Shown in pieces: positions 1 to 8,329 of a DNA stretch of 63,782 bases. This DNA is from an uncultured Clostridia bacterium. GTDB taxonomy: Bacteria > Bacillota > Clostridia > TANB77 > CAG-508. Numbering within the stretch: position 1 is the stretch's first letter; each line of letters opens with the position of its first letter. The translations under genes and the position numbers were made by a program. Below the pieces are notes generated by a model. The model worked only from the letters and a program-made list of their open reading frames with translations, did not search any database and was not told where the DNA came from. The stretch covers positions 1 to 63,782 of the forward strand of contig CALXAT010000011.1 of NCBI GenBank assembly GCA_944386365.1. Reading direction: 5' to 3'.

Positions 1-1
1 A

Positions 2-79
2 TGGGGTGGAAGATGGGACTCGAACCCACGGTCTCCAGTGCCACAAACTGGCGCGTTAACCAACTACGCTACATCCACC
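2..79 (-). tRNA. tRNA-His (GTG anticodon), CCA encoded
   Basis: The reverse complement folds as a full cloverleaf: D-stem GCGT/ACGC, anticodon stem CCAGT/ACTGG around loop TTGTGGC (anticodon GTG), five-base variable loop, T-loop TTCGAGT, and an encoded 3' CCA. The extra G at position -1 facing C73 is the identity signature of histidine tRNA and agrees with the anticodon. The acceptor stem has one T.T mismatch at 6-67, and the first T-stem pair is a G.T wobble. The gene lies at the window edge, so its operon context is not visible. Confidence 0.95.
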
Positions 80-246
80 ATAGTTTACGTGCACCTTTTG
101 ATTAGCACATTAACTATTTTAACCTATTTCCACCCTATTTGTCAACTATTTTACAAATTTTATTTTATTTTTTATAAAAATTTTCTATTATAGTATTCCA
201 CTTCATTATTGTCTTTTATGCATAGTATTTACAAAATAGTAATTCC

Positions 247-1041
247 TTATTCAGTTGTTGTGAATGAACTTGGATCTATTCCATATTGTTGATATAGCCA
301 TGATGTGTAGTCAAATGGTGTCAATGTTTCTGGTAATCCATAATCTACTCCATTTGTTTCAACTCTTATAGAAGTTATTTTTGGAGGATTAACCGGTGTA
401 CTTTCTTCCGTATTTCCTGTTTCTTCTGCATTATCTGCTGCTTTTACTTCCACTTGTTCTATTTGATGTACAACATCCATTCCCTCTATTACTTTTCCAA
501 AAGATGCATATTGTCCATTTAGACTTGTATTTTTAGCAGTCATAATAAAGAATTGAGAACTTGCTGAATTATAAGATTCTTCTGTCAAAGATGATGAATA
601 ACTCGTGTAATCTGATCTTGCCATTGCAACAACACCCTCTTCAAATTGTAACTTATTATCTACACCATTTGCAATAAATTCACCTTTTATTGTATATTCT
701 GTGTCATCTCCATCATCTTTTAAATCACTAGTAGTTGCTAGTCCTGTTCCATCTCCATTTTTATCTCCACCTTGAATCATAAAATCTTTTACAATTCTAT
801 GAAATGTTAATCCATCATAAAATCCCCTATTAGCTAATGTAATAAAGTTTGCTACTGTTTCTGGTGCATATTCCGGATATAATTCCATTTTTACTGTTCC
901 AAAATTTTCTACTTCCATGGTTGCAACAGGTCTTTTCACTTCCATGGTTGCATTTTTGTAATATCCATAACCTATAACACCTATTAAAACAATTAATACA
1001 ATTAAAGCCACTATCCATATAATATTTTTAAATTTCTTCAT
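247..1041 (-). CDS. Membrane-anchored cyclophilin-type peptidyl-prolyl isomerase
   Basis: A protein of 264 residues. A hydrophobic segment at about residues 5-27 anchors it in the membrane, with the catalytic domain predicted outside the cell. The cyclophilin core is clear: FHRIVKDFMIQGGD near residue 85 and SSQFFI further on. It should isomerise prolyl bonds in exported proteins. A longer reading frame starts 18 bases upstream, but the GGAAG ribosome site lies inside that extension, so the start at 1041 is preferred. The C-terminal region after the isomerase core is acidic and rich in Thr and Glu. It is separated by only 23 bases from the end of disA and may be cotranscribed. Confidence 0.9.
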   Translation of the reverse strand: MKKFKNIIWIVALIVLIVLIGVIGYGYYKNATMEVKRPVATMEVENFGTVKMELYPEYAPETVANFITLANRGFYDGLTFHRIVKDFMIQGGDKNGDGTGLATTSDLKDDGDDTEYTIKGEFIANGVDNKLQFEEGVVAMARSDYTSYSSSLTEESYNSASSQFFIMTAKNTSLNGQYASFGKVIEGMDVVHQIEQVEVKAADNAEETGNTEESTPVNPPKITSIRVETNGVDYGLPETLTPFDYTSWLYQQYGIDPSSFTTTE

Positions 1042-1064
1042 ACCATTTCTTCCTTTCAATTTTT

Positions 1065-2139
1065 TTATAGTATATTATCAAAAACGAATTGTTCTTGCAT
1101 TCTTTTTAATGATTGTTTTATTGTTTTTGCTCTTACCTCTCCTATTCCATCTACTTCATCTAAACTTTCTATATCTGCTGCTAGTATATGTTGAAATGAT
1201 TTAAATGCATCTACTAAATTTTCTACAATATTTGTTGGCATTCTTGGAACCTTGCTTAATATTCTGTATCCTTTTGGATATACTGCTACTTCATCGTAAT
1301 TATCAAAATATTCATAACCTAATATTTTAGCAATTGAAGATTCTTTTAACAAATCTTCATATTCTAATTCTCTTAATTCCTCCATAATTTGACTTGGCTT
1401 TTTTTTCTTTTTTACAACATAATCTTTTATAATCAAACTTTCTTCTTTTTCAAGTCCACCAATTAATTCATCTAGTTGCATTTTTACTAATCTTCCATCA
1501 TCACCGAAGTTCATAAATTTGTCTTTGTATTTCTTCTACAATTCTCATAACCATTTCTGCTCTTTGAATAGCAAGTACAACATTTTGTAAGGTTACTATA
1601 TCATTAAATTCATATTCATTCAATATATTTAATTTATTATCAAACACTTTTTTATATTTTTCCAATGTTTGAATTGCTTGATTTGCTTTATTTAATACAA
1701 CATCTGTATCTTCTAAAACATATCTATCATTTCCTTTAAATACGGTAATAATATTTCTTCTTTGCGAAATACTAATAACTAACTCTCCCGTCTGTTTTGC
1801 TGTTCTTTCAGCTGTTCTATGTCTAGTTCCCGTTTCTGATGTTTGAATTTCATGTTCTGGAATTAATTGTGCATTTGCATATAATATTCTCTTCATATCA
1901 CCACTTAGCACAATGGCTCCATCCATTTTTGCTAATTCATATAATTTTGATGAAGTATATTCTTCATTTATAACAAATCCACCATCAACAATTTCTTTTA
2001 TTACTTCATTATTATCAGTTATTAATAATAAAGCTCCTGTTTTTGCCCTTAATATGTTTTCAAGTCCATCTCTTATAGGTGTTCCTGGAGCTATTAATTT
2101 TAAAACGGATGTTATATTCTCTTCTTTAATCTTTTTCAA
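1065..2139 (-). CDS. disA: DNA integrity scanning diadenylate cyclase DisA, split by an in-frame CGG (+1 shift needed)
   Basis: DisA makes c-di-AMP from two ATP and scans DNA for branched structures. The N-terminal cyclase domain has DGA at residues 73-75 and RHR at 106-108, both ATP-contacting motifs. The C-terminal part carries the helix-hairpin-helix DNA-binding region ([12 protein letters not shown]). The start is TTG with a GGGAGA ribosome site. The frame runs 211 codons, meets CGG at 1504-1506 and then TGA at once. Skipping the C gives YELGDDGR and a further 146 residues, for 357 in total, which is close to the usual length of the family. Without the shift only the cyclase half would be made. 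radA lies 35 bases upstream in the same direction, a common DisA neighbour. Confidence 0.88.
1504..1506 (-). other. Putative +1 frameshift codon CGG in disA (codon 212)
   Basis: The sense strand reads GAA CTT CGG TGA. Dropping the C gives GAA CTT GGT GAT GAT GGA (ELGDDG), restoring the DisA linker. The zero-frame stop follows the CGG directly. Seen in sequence; the mechanism is inferred. Confidence 0.7.
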
Positions 2140-2174
2140 AATTAATCTCCCTTCTTCCCCTCTATGTCTTCTAA

Positions 2175-3539
2175 CTATTTCAATCCAATTTTCTTCATCG
2201 CTTCATTGATATTGCTGACACCTATTATATCTAATTTATATTTTTCTTTCAAGTCTTTTTTATTATATTCTGGTATCATGCAACTCTTAAATCCCAATTT
2301 TTCGGCTTCTTTCAACCTTTTATCTATCAAATTGATTCTTCTAACTTCTCCTGTTAATCCTACTTCTCCAATAATTACCATATCTTTAGGAATTGGTATA
2401 TTTTTAAAACTAGATGCTACTGCCAATATAATTCCTAAATCCAGTGAAGGCTCATTTACCCTTATACCACCTACTAAATTCAAATAAATATCTTGACTTC
2501 CTAACATCATGCCTGCTCTTTTTTCCAAAACAGCAATCAATAATGCTAATCTATTGTAATCTGTGCCGTTAGCAGTTCTTCTTGGAAATCCAAAAATACT
2601 TTGTGTTGTTAGCGCTTGTAACTCAATTAGAATTGCTCTTGTTCCTTCTATACTAGATACAATACAAGACCCTGACGGATTATCTTCTCTTTCTGAAATT
2701 AATATATCTGAAGGATTGGTTATCTCACACATACCTTCTTCATTCATTTCAAACATTCCAATTTCATTGGTTGAGCCAAACCTATTTTTCACACCTCTTA
2801 ATACTCTATATGAAAAATATCTTTCTCCTTCTAAATATAGTACTGTATCCACCATATGTTCTAGAACTCTTGGTCCTGCAATATTTCCTTCTTTTGTTAC
2901 ATGACCAATAATAATTGTTGTGATGCTTCTCGATTTACACACACGCATTACTTGTGAAGTAATCTCTCTTACTTGACTAACACTTCCAGCAGCAGCTGAA
3001 ATTTCTTCCGAATACATGGTTTGAATAGAATCTATAATGACTAATTTGGGATTGATTTCTATGATAGCTTGATTTACAACATCTATATCTGTCTCTCCTA
3101 AAAATAGAATATCATCATTATGAATTCCTAATCTATCTGCTCGCATTTTGATTTGTTCTGCTGATTCTTCTCCTGAAACATATAAAACTTTTCCTTCTCC
3201 TTTAACTTTATCACAAATTTGTAAAATCAAAGTTGATTTTCCGATTCCCGGTTCTCCTCCAAGTAGTACAAGTGAACCTTTTACCAATCCACCTCCTAGA
3301 ACTCTATCTAATTCTCCAAAACCTGTTGAAGTTCTTAACGTTTCTTTTGCTTCATAAGAATTTAGTTTTTGTGGTTTATTTTCACTTTTAGCTAATTCTT
3401 TGTGTCCTCCCGTTTTCGTTTCTACTACTTTTTGTTCATAAAATGTATTCCAGCTATTACAAGCAGGACATTTTCCTAACCATTTACTTGATTCATTTCC
3501 ACATTCGCTACATACAAAAATTGTTTTACTTTTTGCCAT
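2175..3539 (-). CDS. radA: DNA repair protein RadA
   Basis: A protein of 454 residues. It has an N-terminal zinc finger (C10, C13, C24, C27), a RecA-like ATPase with Walker [11 protein letters not shown] at about 94-103, the RadA-specific KNRFG motif, and a C-terminal Lon-protease-like domain without an obvious catalytic role. RadA is a branch-migration helicase acting on recombination intermediates. The start at MAKSK is chosen because AAAGGAG lies about seven bases upstream; the longer frame places that site inside the gene. disA follows 35 bases downstream, so the two DNA-integrity genes are likely cotranscribed. Confidence 0.96.
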   Translation of the reverse strand: MAKSKTIFVCSECGNESSKWLGKCPACNSWNTFYEQKVVETKTGGHKELAKSENKPQKLNSYEAKETLRTSTGFGELDRVLGGGLVKGSLVLLGGEPGIGKSTLILQICDKVKGEGKVLYVSGEESAEQIKMRADRLGIHNDDILFLGETDIDVVNQAIIEINPKLVIIDSIQTMYSEEISAAAGSVSQVREITSQVMRVCKSRSITTIIIGHVTKEGNIAGPRVLEHMVDTVLYLEGERYFSYRVLRGVKNRFGSTNEIGMFEMNEEGMCEITNPSDILISEREDNPSGSCIVSSIEGTRAILIELQALTTQSIFGFPRRTANGTDYNRLALLIAVLEKRAGMMLGSQDIYLNLVGGIRVNEPSLDLGIILAVASSFKNIPIPKDMVIIGEVGLTGEVRRINLIDKRLKEAEKLGFKSCMIPEYNKKDLKEKYKLDIIGVSNINEAMKKIGLK

Positions 3540-3560
3540 TTTTCTCTCCTTTTCAAACAA

Positions 3561-3601
3561 AAAAAGTATAACACATTTTTTATAAATGCGCCATACTTTT
3601 T
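3561..3601. terminator. Bidirectional hairpin terminator
   Basis: The arms AAAAAGTATAACACAT and ATGCGCCATACTTTTT pair with several G-T wobbles, and each strand ends in a T-run. It lies between the radA start and the end of the 101-residue gene, so it most likely ends transcription from that gene. Confidence 0.65.
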
Positions 3602-3636
3602 GATAACATTATATACTAAAACTAATTTATTGATTT

Positions 3637-3942
3637 TTATACTTCTGTTTTCTTTTTTCCAAATTTTATCTCTTGAAATAAGAAATCATGTACTTTTTCC
3701 CATGTAACTTCTTGATGTAAAAAATCATTTATTTCATTTTCTACTTTTTGTTGATATGGAGTTAATTCTACTCTTATTTCTTTATTCCAATCAATTTCTT
3801 GGAACCAGAAAGATTTGAATTTTGTCCAGAATCCTTGTTTTACTGGTAAATTCTTTCCATTTGATGCTTGTACTTGTCCATTATTACCATTTTCAAATTC
3901 TACTCCACCAAATACATTATTTTCTTCTCTTATATCTGCCAT
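3637..3942 (-). CDS. Hypothetical 101-residue protein with three F-x-x-Q-E repeats
   Basis: I do not recognise the family. There is no signal peptide or membrane segment. The first 35 residues are rich in Asn, Gln and Gly and look disordered. The rest carries three related short motifs, FWFQEIDWNK, FLHQEVTWEK and FLFQEIKFGK, spaced by about 10 to 30 residues, each an aromatic pair followed by Gln-Glu and another aromatic. A strong AGGAGG site lies 8 bases before the ATG. It stands between mtaB and radA with its own terminator downstream, so it is probably a single-gene unit. The motifs suggest short peptide modules or an amphipathic surface binder, but no function can be assigned. Confidence 0.7.
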   Translation of the reverse strand: MADIREENNVFGGVEFENGNNGQVQASNGKNLPVKQGFWTKFKSFWFQEIDWNKEIRVELTPYQQKVENEINDFLHQEVTWEKVHDFLFQEIKFGKKKTEV

Positions 3943-4073
3943 CTATTTTTCCTCCTTTGTAGCTTTATATACCTTACTATATTATTTATACTATAGATTC
4001 TTTAATTTATCAATACCTTTTTTCTTCTTTTTTGTTAAATATTGATTACAATTTTATTACAATTTTGTTACGT

Positions 4074-5364
4074 TTATCCAACAATGATATATTCTTCCTC
4101 TGCACTTATACATTTTAATTTTAGTATTTTGTTTTCTATATTTTCCCCTGTTTTATAATGTCCTAATATGTAATTTTTCGTATGTCCTTGCCAAATACCA
4201 TTTTTTTCTTCTTCAAAAAGAATTTCTACTTCTTTCCCTACATATTGTTCATTATATGCTTTTTCATTTTTATTAGATAATGCAATTAATCTTCTGCTTC
4301 TTTCTTCTTTTTTATTACCATCTATTTGTTCTGGCATTATAGCTGCTTTCGTTCCTTTTCTAGGTGAATATTTAAATACATGCATTTTATAAAAATTAAT
4401 TTCTTCTAAAAATTTGTATGTATTTTCAAATTCTTTTTCACTTTCTCCTGGAAATCCTACAATAACATCTGTTGTTAATATAGCATCTTTAAATTTTTCT
4501 CTTAATAGATTAACAATCTGTTTAAACTGCTCTGTTGTATATCTCCTATTCATTCTTTTTAAGGTTTCATCACATCCACTTTGTAATGATAAATGAAACT
4601 GATGGCACACTTTTTCCAGTTTCTCTAATCTATCCACAAATGTTTCTGTTATTAATAATGGCTCTATAGAGCCTAATCGAATTCTTTGTATTCCTTTTAT
4701 GGTATTAATTTCTTCCAATAAATCAATTAATCTATATGTATTTTCAAAATCTTTACCATAGGAAGCAATATGAATTCCAGTGATAACCACTTCTTTTATT
4801 CCTTCTTCCGCAATTTTACGAATTTCAGATAAAATATGTTCCGGTTTTCTACTTCTAACTCTACCTCTTGCATAAGGAATAATGCAATAAGAGCAAAAAC
4901 GATCACATCCATCTTGAATCTTTATGACTGCTCTTGTTTTCTCTGTAAAAGTAATATCCCCAAATTCTACAAATTCTTTTTGCCCGCATAACATCTTCTA
5001 TTTGTGTTTCTGGTATTTTACTTTTCAAATATTTTTCAACATGATTTACAATATCTTTTTTTTCATTATTTCCTAATACTAAATTAATTTCTTCTATTTT
5101 CTCTAACTCTTCTTTTGCTACTTGTGCATAACATCCACAGGCTACAACAATTGCATCTTTATTTAATTCTTTTACTCTTCTTAACATTTGTCTAGATTTT
5201 CTATCTGACATATTGGTTACTGTACATGTATTGACAATATAAATGTCTGCTTTCTTAGTATGATCTACTACTTCATAACCTTTTTCTATAAATTGTTGTA
5301 TCATGGCATTTGTTTCATATTGATTTACTTTACATCCAAGTGTAATAAATGCTACTGTTTTCAT
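4074..5364 (-). CDS. mtaB: tRNA t6A37 methylthiotransferase MtaB, split by an in-frame CGG (+1 shift needed)
   Basis: MtaB is a radical SAM enzyme that converts t6A37 to ms2t6A37 in ANN-decoding tRNAs. The N-terminal methylthiotransferase domain has C11, C47 and a Cys pair near 76-78 for one iron-sulfur cluster. The radical SAM motif CDRFCSYC (C-x3-C-x2-C) and a C-terminal TRAM-like region follow. Codon 127 is CGG at 4984-4986; the zero frame then continues about 26 codons to a stop. Skipping the C gives EDVMGQKEF and joins a 303-residue continuation, 429 residues in total, normal for MtaB. The break separates the N-terminal domain from the SAM core, so an unshifted product should be inactive. 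Confidence 0.88.
4984..4986 (-). other. Putative +1 frameshift codon CGG in mtaB (codon 127)
   Basis: The sense strand reads GTT ATG CGG GCA AAA. Dropping the C gives GTT ATG GGG CAA AAA GAA (VMGQKE). The local residues are not strongly conserved in MtaB, so the exact position rests on analogy with the other four sites. Removing one A from the nearby AAAAA run would also restore the frame. Confidence 0.6.
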
Positions 5365-5499
5365 TTTTCTCTCCTTTTTACAATCCTTTTTTTATTATGG
5401 CATATTTCTATGGCTTTTTCAAGATACTTATTTTATCTTACATTCTATAATGAACAATTAAAAAATGAACTTTAAGGACGTTCCCCAAAGTTCATAAAT

Positions 5500-6523
<1,024 letters not shown>

Positions 6524-6635
6524 TCATTTTATTACAATTTCGTTACAATTATATTACAAGATTGTTATTTTTTCAACCATTTTTAAAAAAAGATTCCTAT
6601 TTTTTATGATTTTACTAACATCAACACATATTTAT

Positions 6636-7218
6636 CTATTTTGATATATATTCTTTTATAATATCATACACGATATGTGTTGGTAAACCAAGAGCCGTTG
6701 TATAATTTCCTTCTATTTTTTCTACATGTACGCAAAACTCATTTTGGATTCCATAAGCTGCGGCCTTGTCCATCGCATTTCCTGTATCTAACCATTTTTC
6801 AATTTCTTCATCTGTTATATCTTTTAAGTATACTTTTACTTTATCATAGGTTTTATATTCCTTTGTTATTCCTTTTTGCTCTATAAAAATACTTAATCCT
6901 GTTATAATTTCATGAACCTTATTACCGTTCAATTAATTCTTTTATCATCTTTTTTGCATGACTTCTATCTTTTGCTTTTCCATATATTTTACCATTTTTC
7001 GTAACAATTGTGTCTGAGCCAATAACAATTCTATCTCCTGCTGTCCTATCATATACATTTTTAGCTTTTGTATGTGCAATTTGCACAACTTGTTCTTCTA
7101 TCGATAATTTATCATTTAATTTTTCTTCTTCATTACTAACCATAATTTGAAATTTTGGAACAATTAATTGTAATAATTCTTTTCTTCTTGGTGATTGTGA
7201 CGCTAGTATTACTTTCAT
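6636..7218 (-). CDS. maf: Maf-family nucleoside triphosphate pyrophosphatase, split by an in-frame CGG (+1 shift needed)
   Basis: Maf proteins hydrolyse non-canonical or modified NTPs to monophosphates. The N-terminal ASQSPRRKELL and the SDTIV motif are intact, as are the C-terminal HEIITGL and DKAAAYGIQ segments. Codon 98 is CGG at 6925-6927, immediately followed by TAA. Skipping the C gives ELIEGNKVHEIITGL, matching the usual Maf pattern of a Gly three residues before HEV-TG, and 193 residues in total. AAAGGGG precedes the ATG. The SipW-like gene ends directly upstream and mreB starts about 130 bases downstream. Confidence 0.88.
6925..6927 (-). other. Putative +1 frameshift codon CGG in maf (codon 98)
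   Basis: The sense strand reads ATT GAA CGG TAA TAA. Dropping the C gives ATT GAA GGT AAT AAG (IEGNK). Zero-frame stop codons follow at once, as in disA, so translation must shift exactly here to give Maf. Confidence 0.7.
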
Positions 7219-7704
7219 CTATTTTCCCCTTTCTGGTTTCTGTTTTTTATATAAAATTATTTTTACCATAATAAATAGTACAATAAATACTACAAATACA
7301 ATGCCTATTACTTTTTTCCACATATGTATATTAGAGATAACATAAATGACTTTTCCTATAACCATATCTCCTGTTATTGGTTCATCTTGCACATTATTAG
7401 CATCTCCCTTTGCTATTAACTGTCCTTCGTCTTTTTCTATTAATCTATGTGTTACCAAGATATTATCTTTTTTATATACAATAATATCCTGTTCTTTAAT
7501 ATCGTTTGTTAATTTAACAATTACACCATCTCCAATTTCTATTGTATCTGCCATACTTCCTGTTAATACTTCTAAAAATGTATATCCAAATATATTGGTG
7601 TAATTTTCTTTTGAAACTCTTTTTTGTATCATACTATAAATAAGTATAATGATTATGATAATCATACTAACATTTAAAGCAAAATTTAAAAGTTTTTTTA
7701 TCAT
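7219..7704 (-). CDS. SipW-type (ER-like) signal peptidase I
   Basis: A protein of 161 residues with a membrane segment at about 12-26 and another at about 132-152. The nucleophile Ser50 lies in LTGSM; VTHR provides His86, which replaces the lysine of ordinary bacterial signal peptidases, and GDANNVQD carries the acidic residues (Asp101, Asp107). This Ser-His type is typical of SipW enzymes of spore-forming Firmicutes, which process biofilm or spore-associated secreted proteins. It ends on the base before the maf start, so the two are probably cotranscribed. No TasA-like substrate is visible nearby. Confidence 0.88.
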   Translation of the reverse strand: MIKKLLNFALNVSMIIIIIILIYSMIQKRVSKENYTNIFGYTFLEVLTGSMADTIEIGDGVIVKLTNDIKEQDIIVYKKDNILVTHRLIEKDEGQLIAKGDANNVQDEPITGDMVIGKVIYVISNIHMWKKVIGIVFVVFIVLFIMVKIILYKKQKPERGK

Positions 7705-7730
7705 CTATTCTCCTTGTGTCTTTATAAATT

Positions 7731-8300
7731 TTAACTGTATAAGTAATTATAAATATTATAATCTCTTAATATTTTTCTTACATAATTATTGGTTTCTTTA
7801 TATGGAATATTTTCTATATCAGAACCATCTGCTTTTATAATCTGTTTTTCTATCCAATTATCTACAGTTCCTATTCCTGCATTATATGCAGCCAATGCTA
7901 CTTCTTTATTTCCATATTGCGATAATAATGTTGATAAATATTTTGTACCTATATTGATATTATTATCAATATTTAACAATTCCTCTTGTACATTTTCTGT
8001 GTTAATTTCTATATTATTTTTTCTAGCTACATCTATTGCTGTGTCTTCCACGATTTGCATTAAACCAATTGCTGATTTATTAGAAACCGCCTCACTTTTA
8101 AAATTACTTTCAGCCTTAATAACAGCATATATTAAATTTTCTTCAACATCATACTCTTTTGCATATATGGATATAATTTCACTATAAGTTTTAGGGTATA
8201 TTATTTTTAATATCTTATCTTTACTTAGTACAACCACTAAGATGATTATAAAAATAACAATTATAACACTTATTATTTTTCTCCATCTGTTATTTTTCAA
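7731..8300 (-). CDS. Membrane-anchored lytic transglycosylase (SLT domain)
   Basis: A protein of 189 residues with an N-terminal membrane anchor at about residues 9-25, followed by an SLT-type lysozyme-like domain. The catalytic glutamate is Glu64 in the IKAESNF motif; SAIGLMQI and ALAAYNAG are the other family motifs. It should cleave the glycan strand of peptidoglycan to 1,6-anhydromuramyl ends outside the membrane. It sits between polA and the SipW-like signal peptidase, all on the minus strand with short gaps. The substrate role (growth, spore cortex or secretion) cannot be decided. Confidence 0.9.
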   Translation of the reverse strand: MKNNRWRKIISVIIVIFIIILVVVLSKDKILKIIYPKTYSEIISIYAKEYDVEENLIYAVIKAESNFKSEAVSNKSAIGLMQIVEDTAIDVARKNNIEINTENVQEELLNIDNNINIGTKYLSTLLSQYGNKEVALAAYNAGIGTVDNWIEKQIIKADGSDIENIPYKETNNYVRKILRDYNIYNYLYS

Positions 8301-8329
8301 GATTCACGCTCCTTTATAAGATACTATCA

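Noticed and set aside
1501..1512. prfB-like programmed shift at CTT TGA
   Set aside because: The codon after CTT is CGG, not TGA, and the other four sites lack both CTT and an immediate TGA, so CGG is the common factor.
1065..2139. disA as two separate genes
   Set aside because: The second half starts at an ATG that overlaps the first frame but has no ribosome site, and the joined protein has the standard DisA order and length.
4903..5030. mtaB break as a homopolymer error (one extra A in AAAAA)
   Set aside because: Possible, but skipping the C of CGG repairs the frame equally well and agrees with the other four genes. Kept as the weaker alternative.
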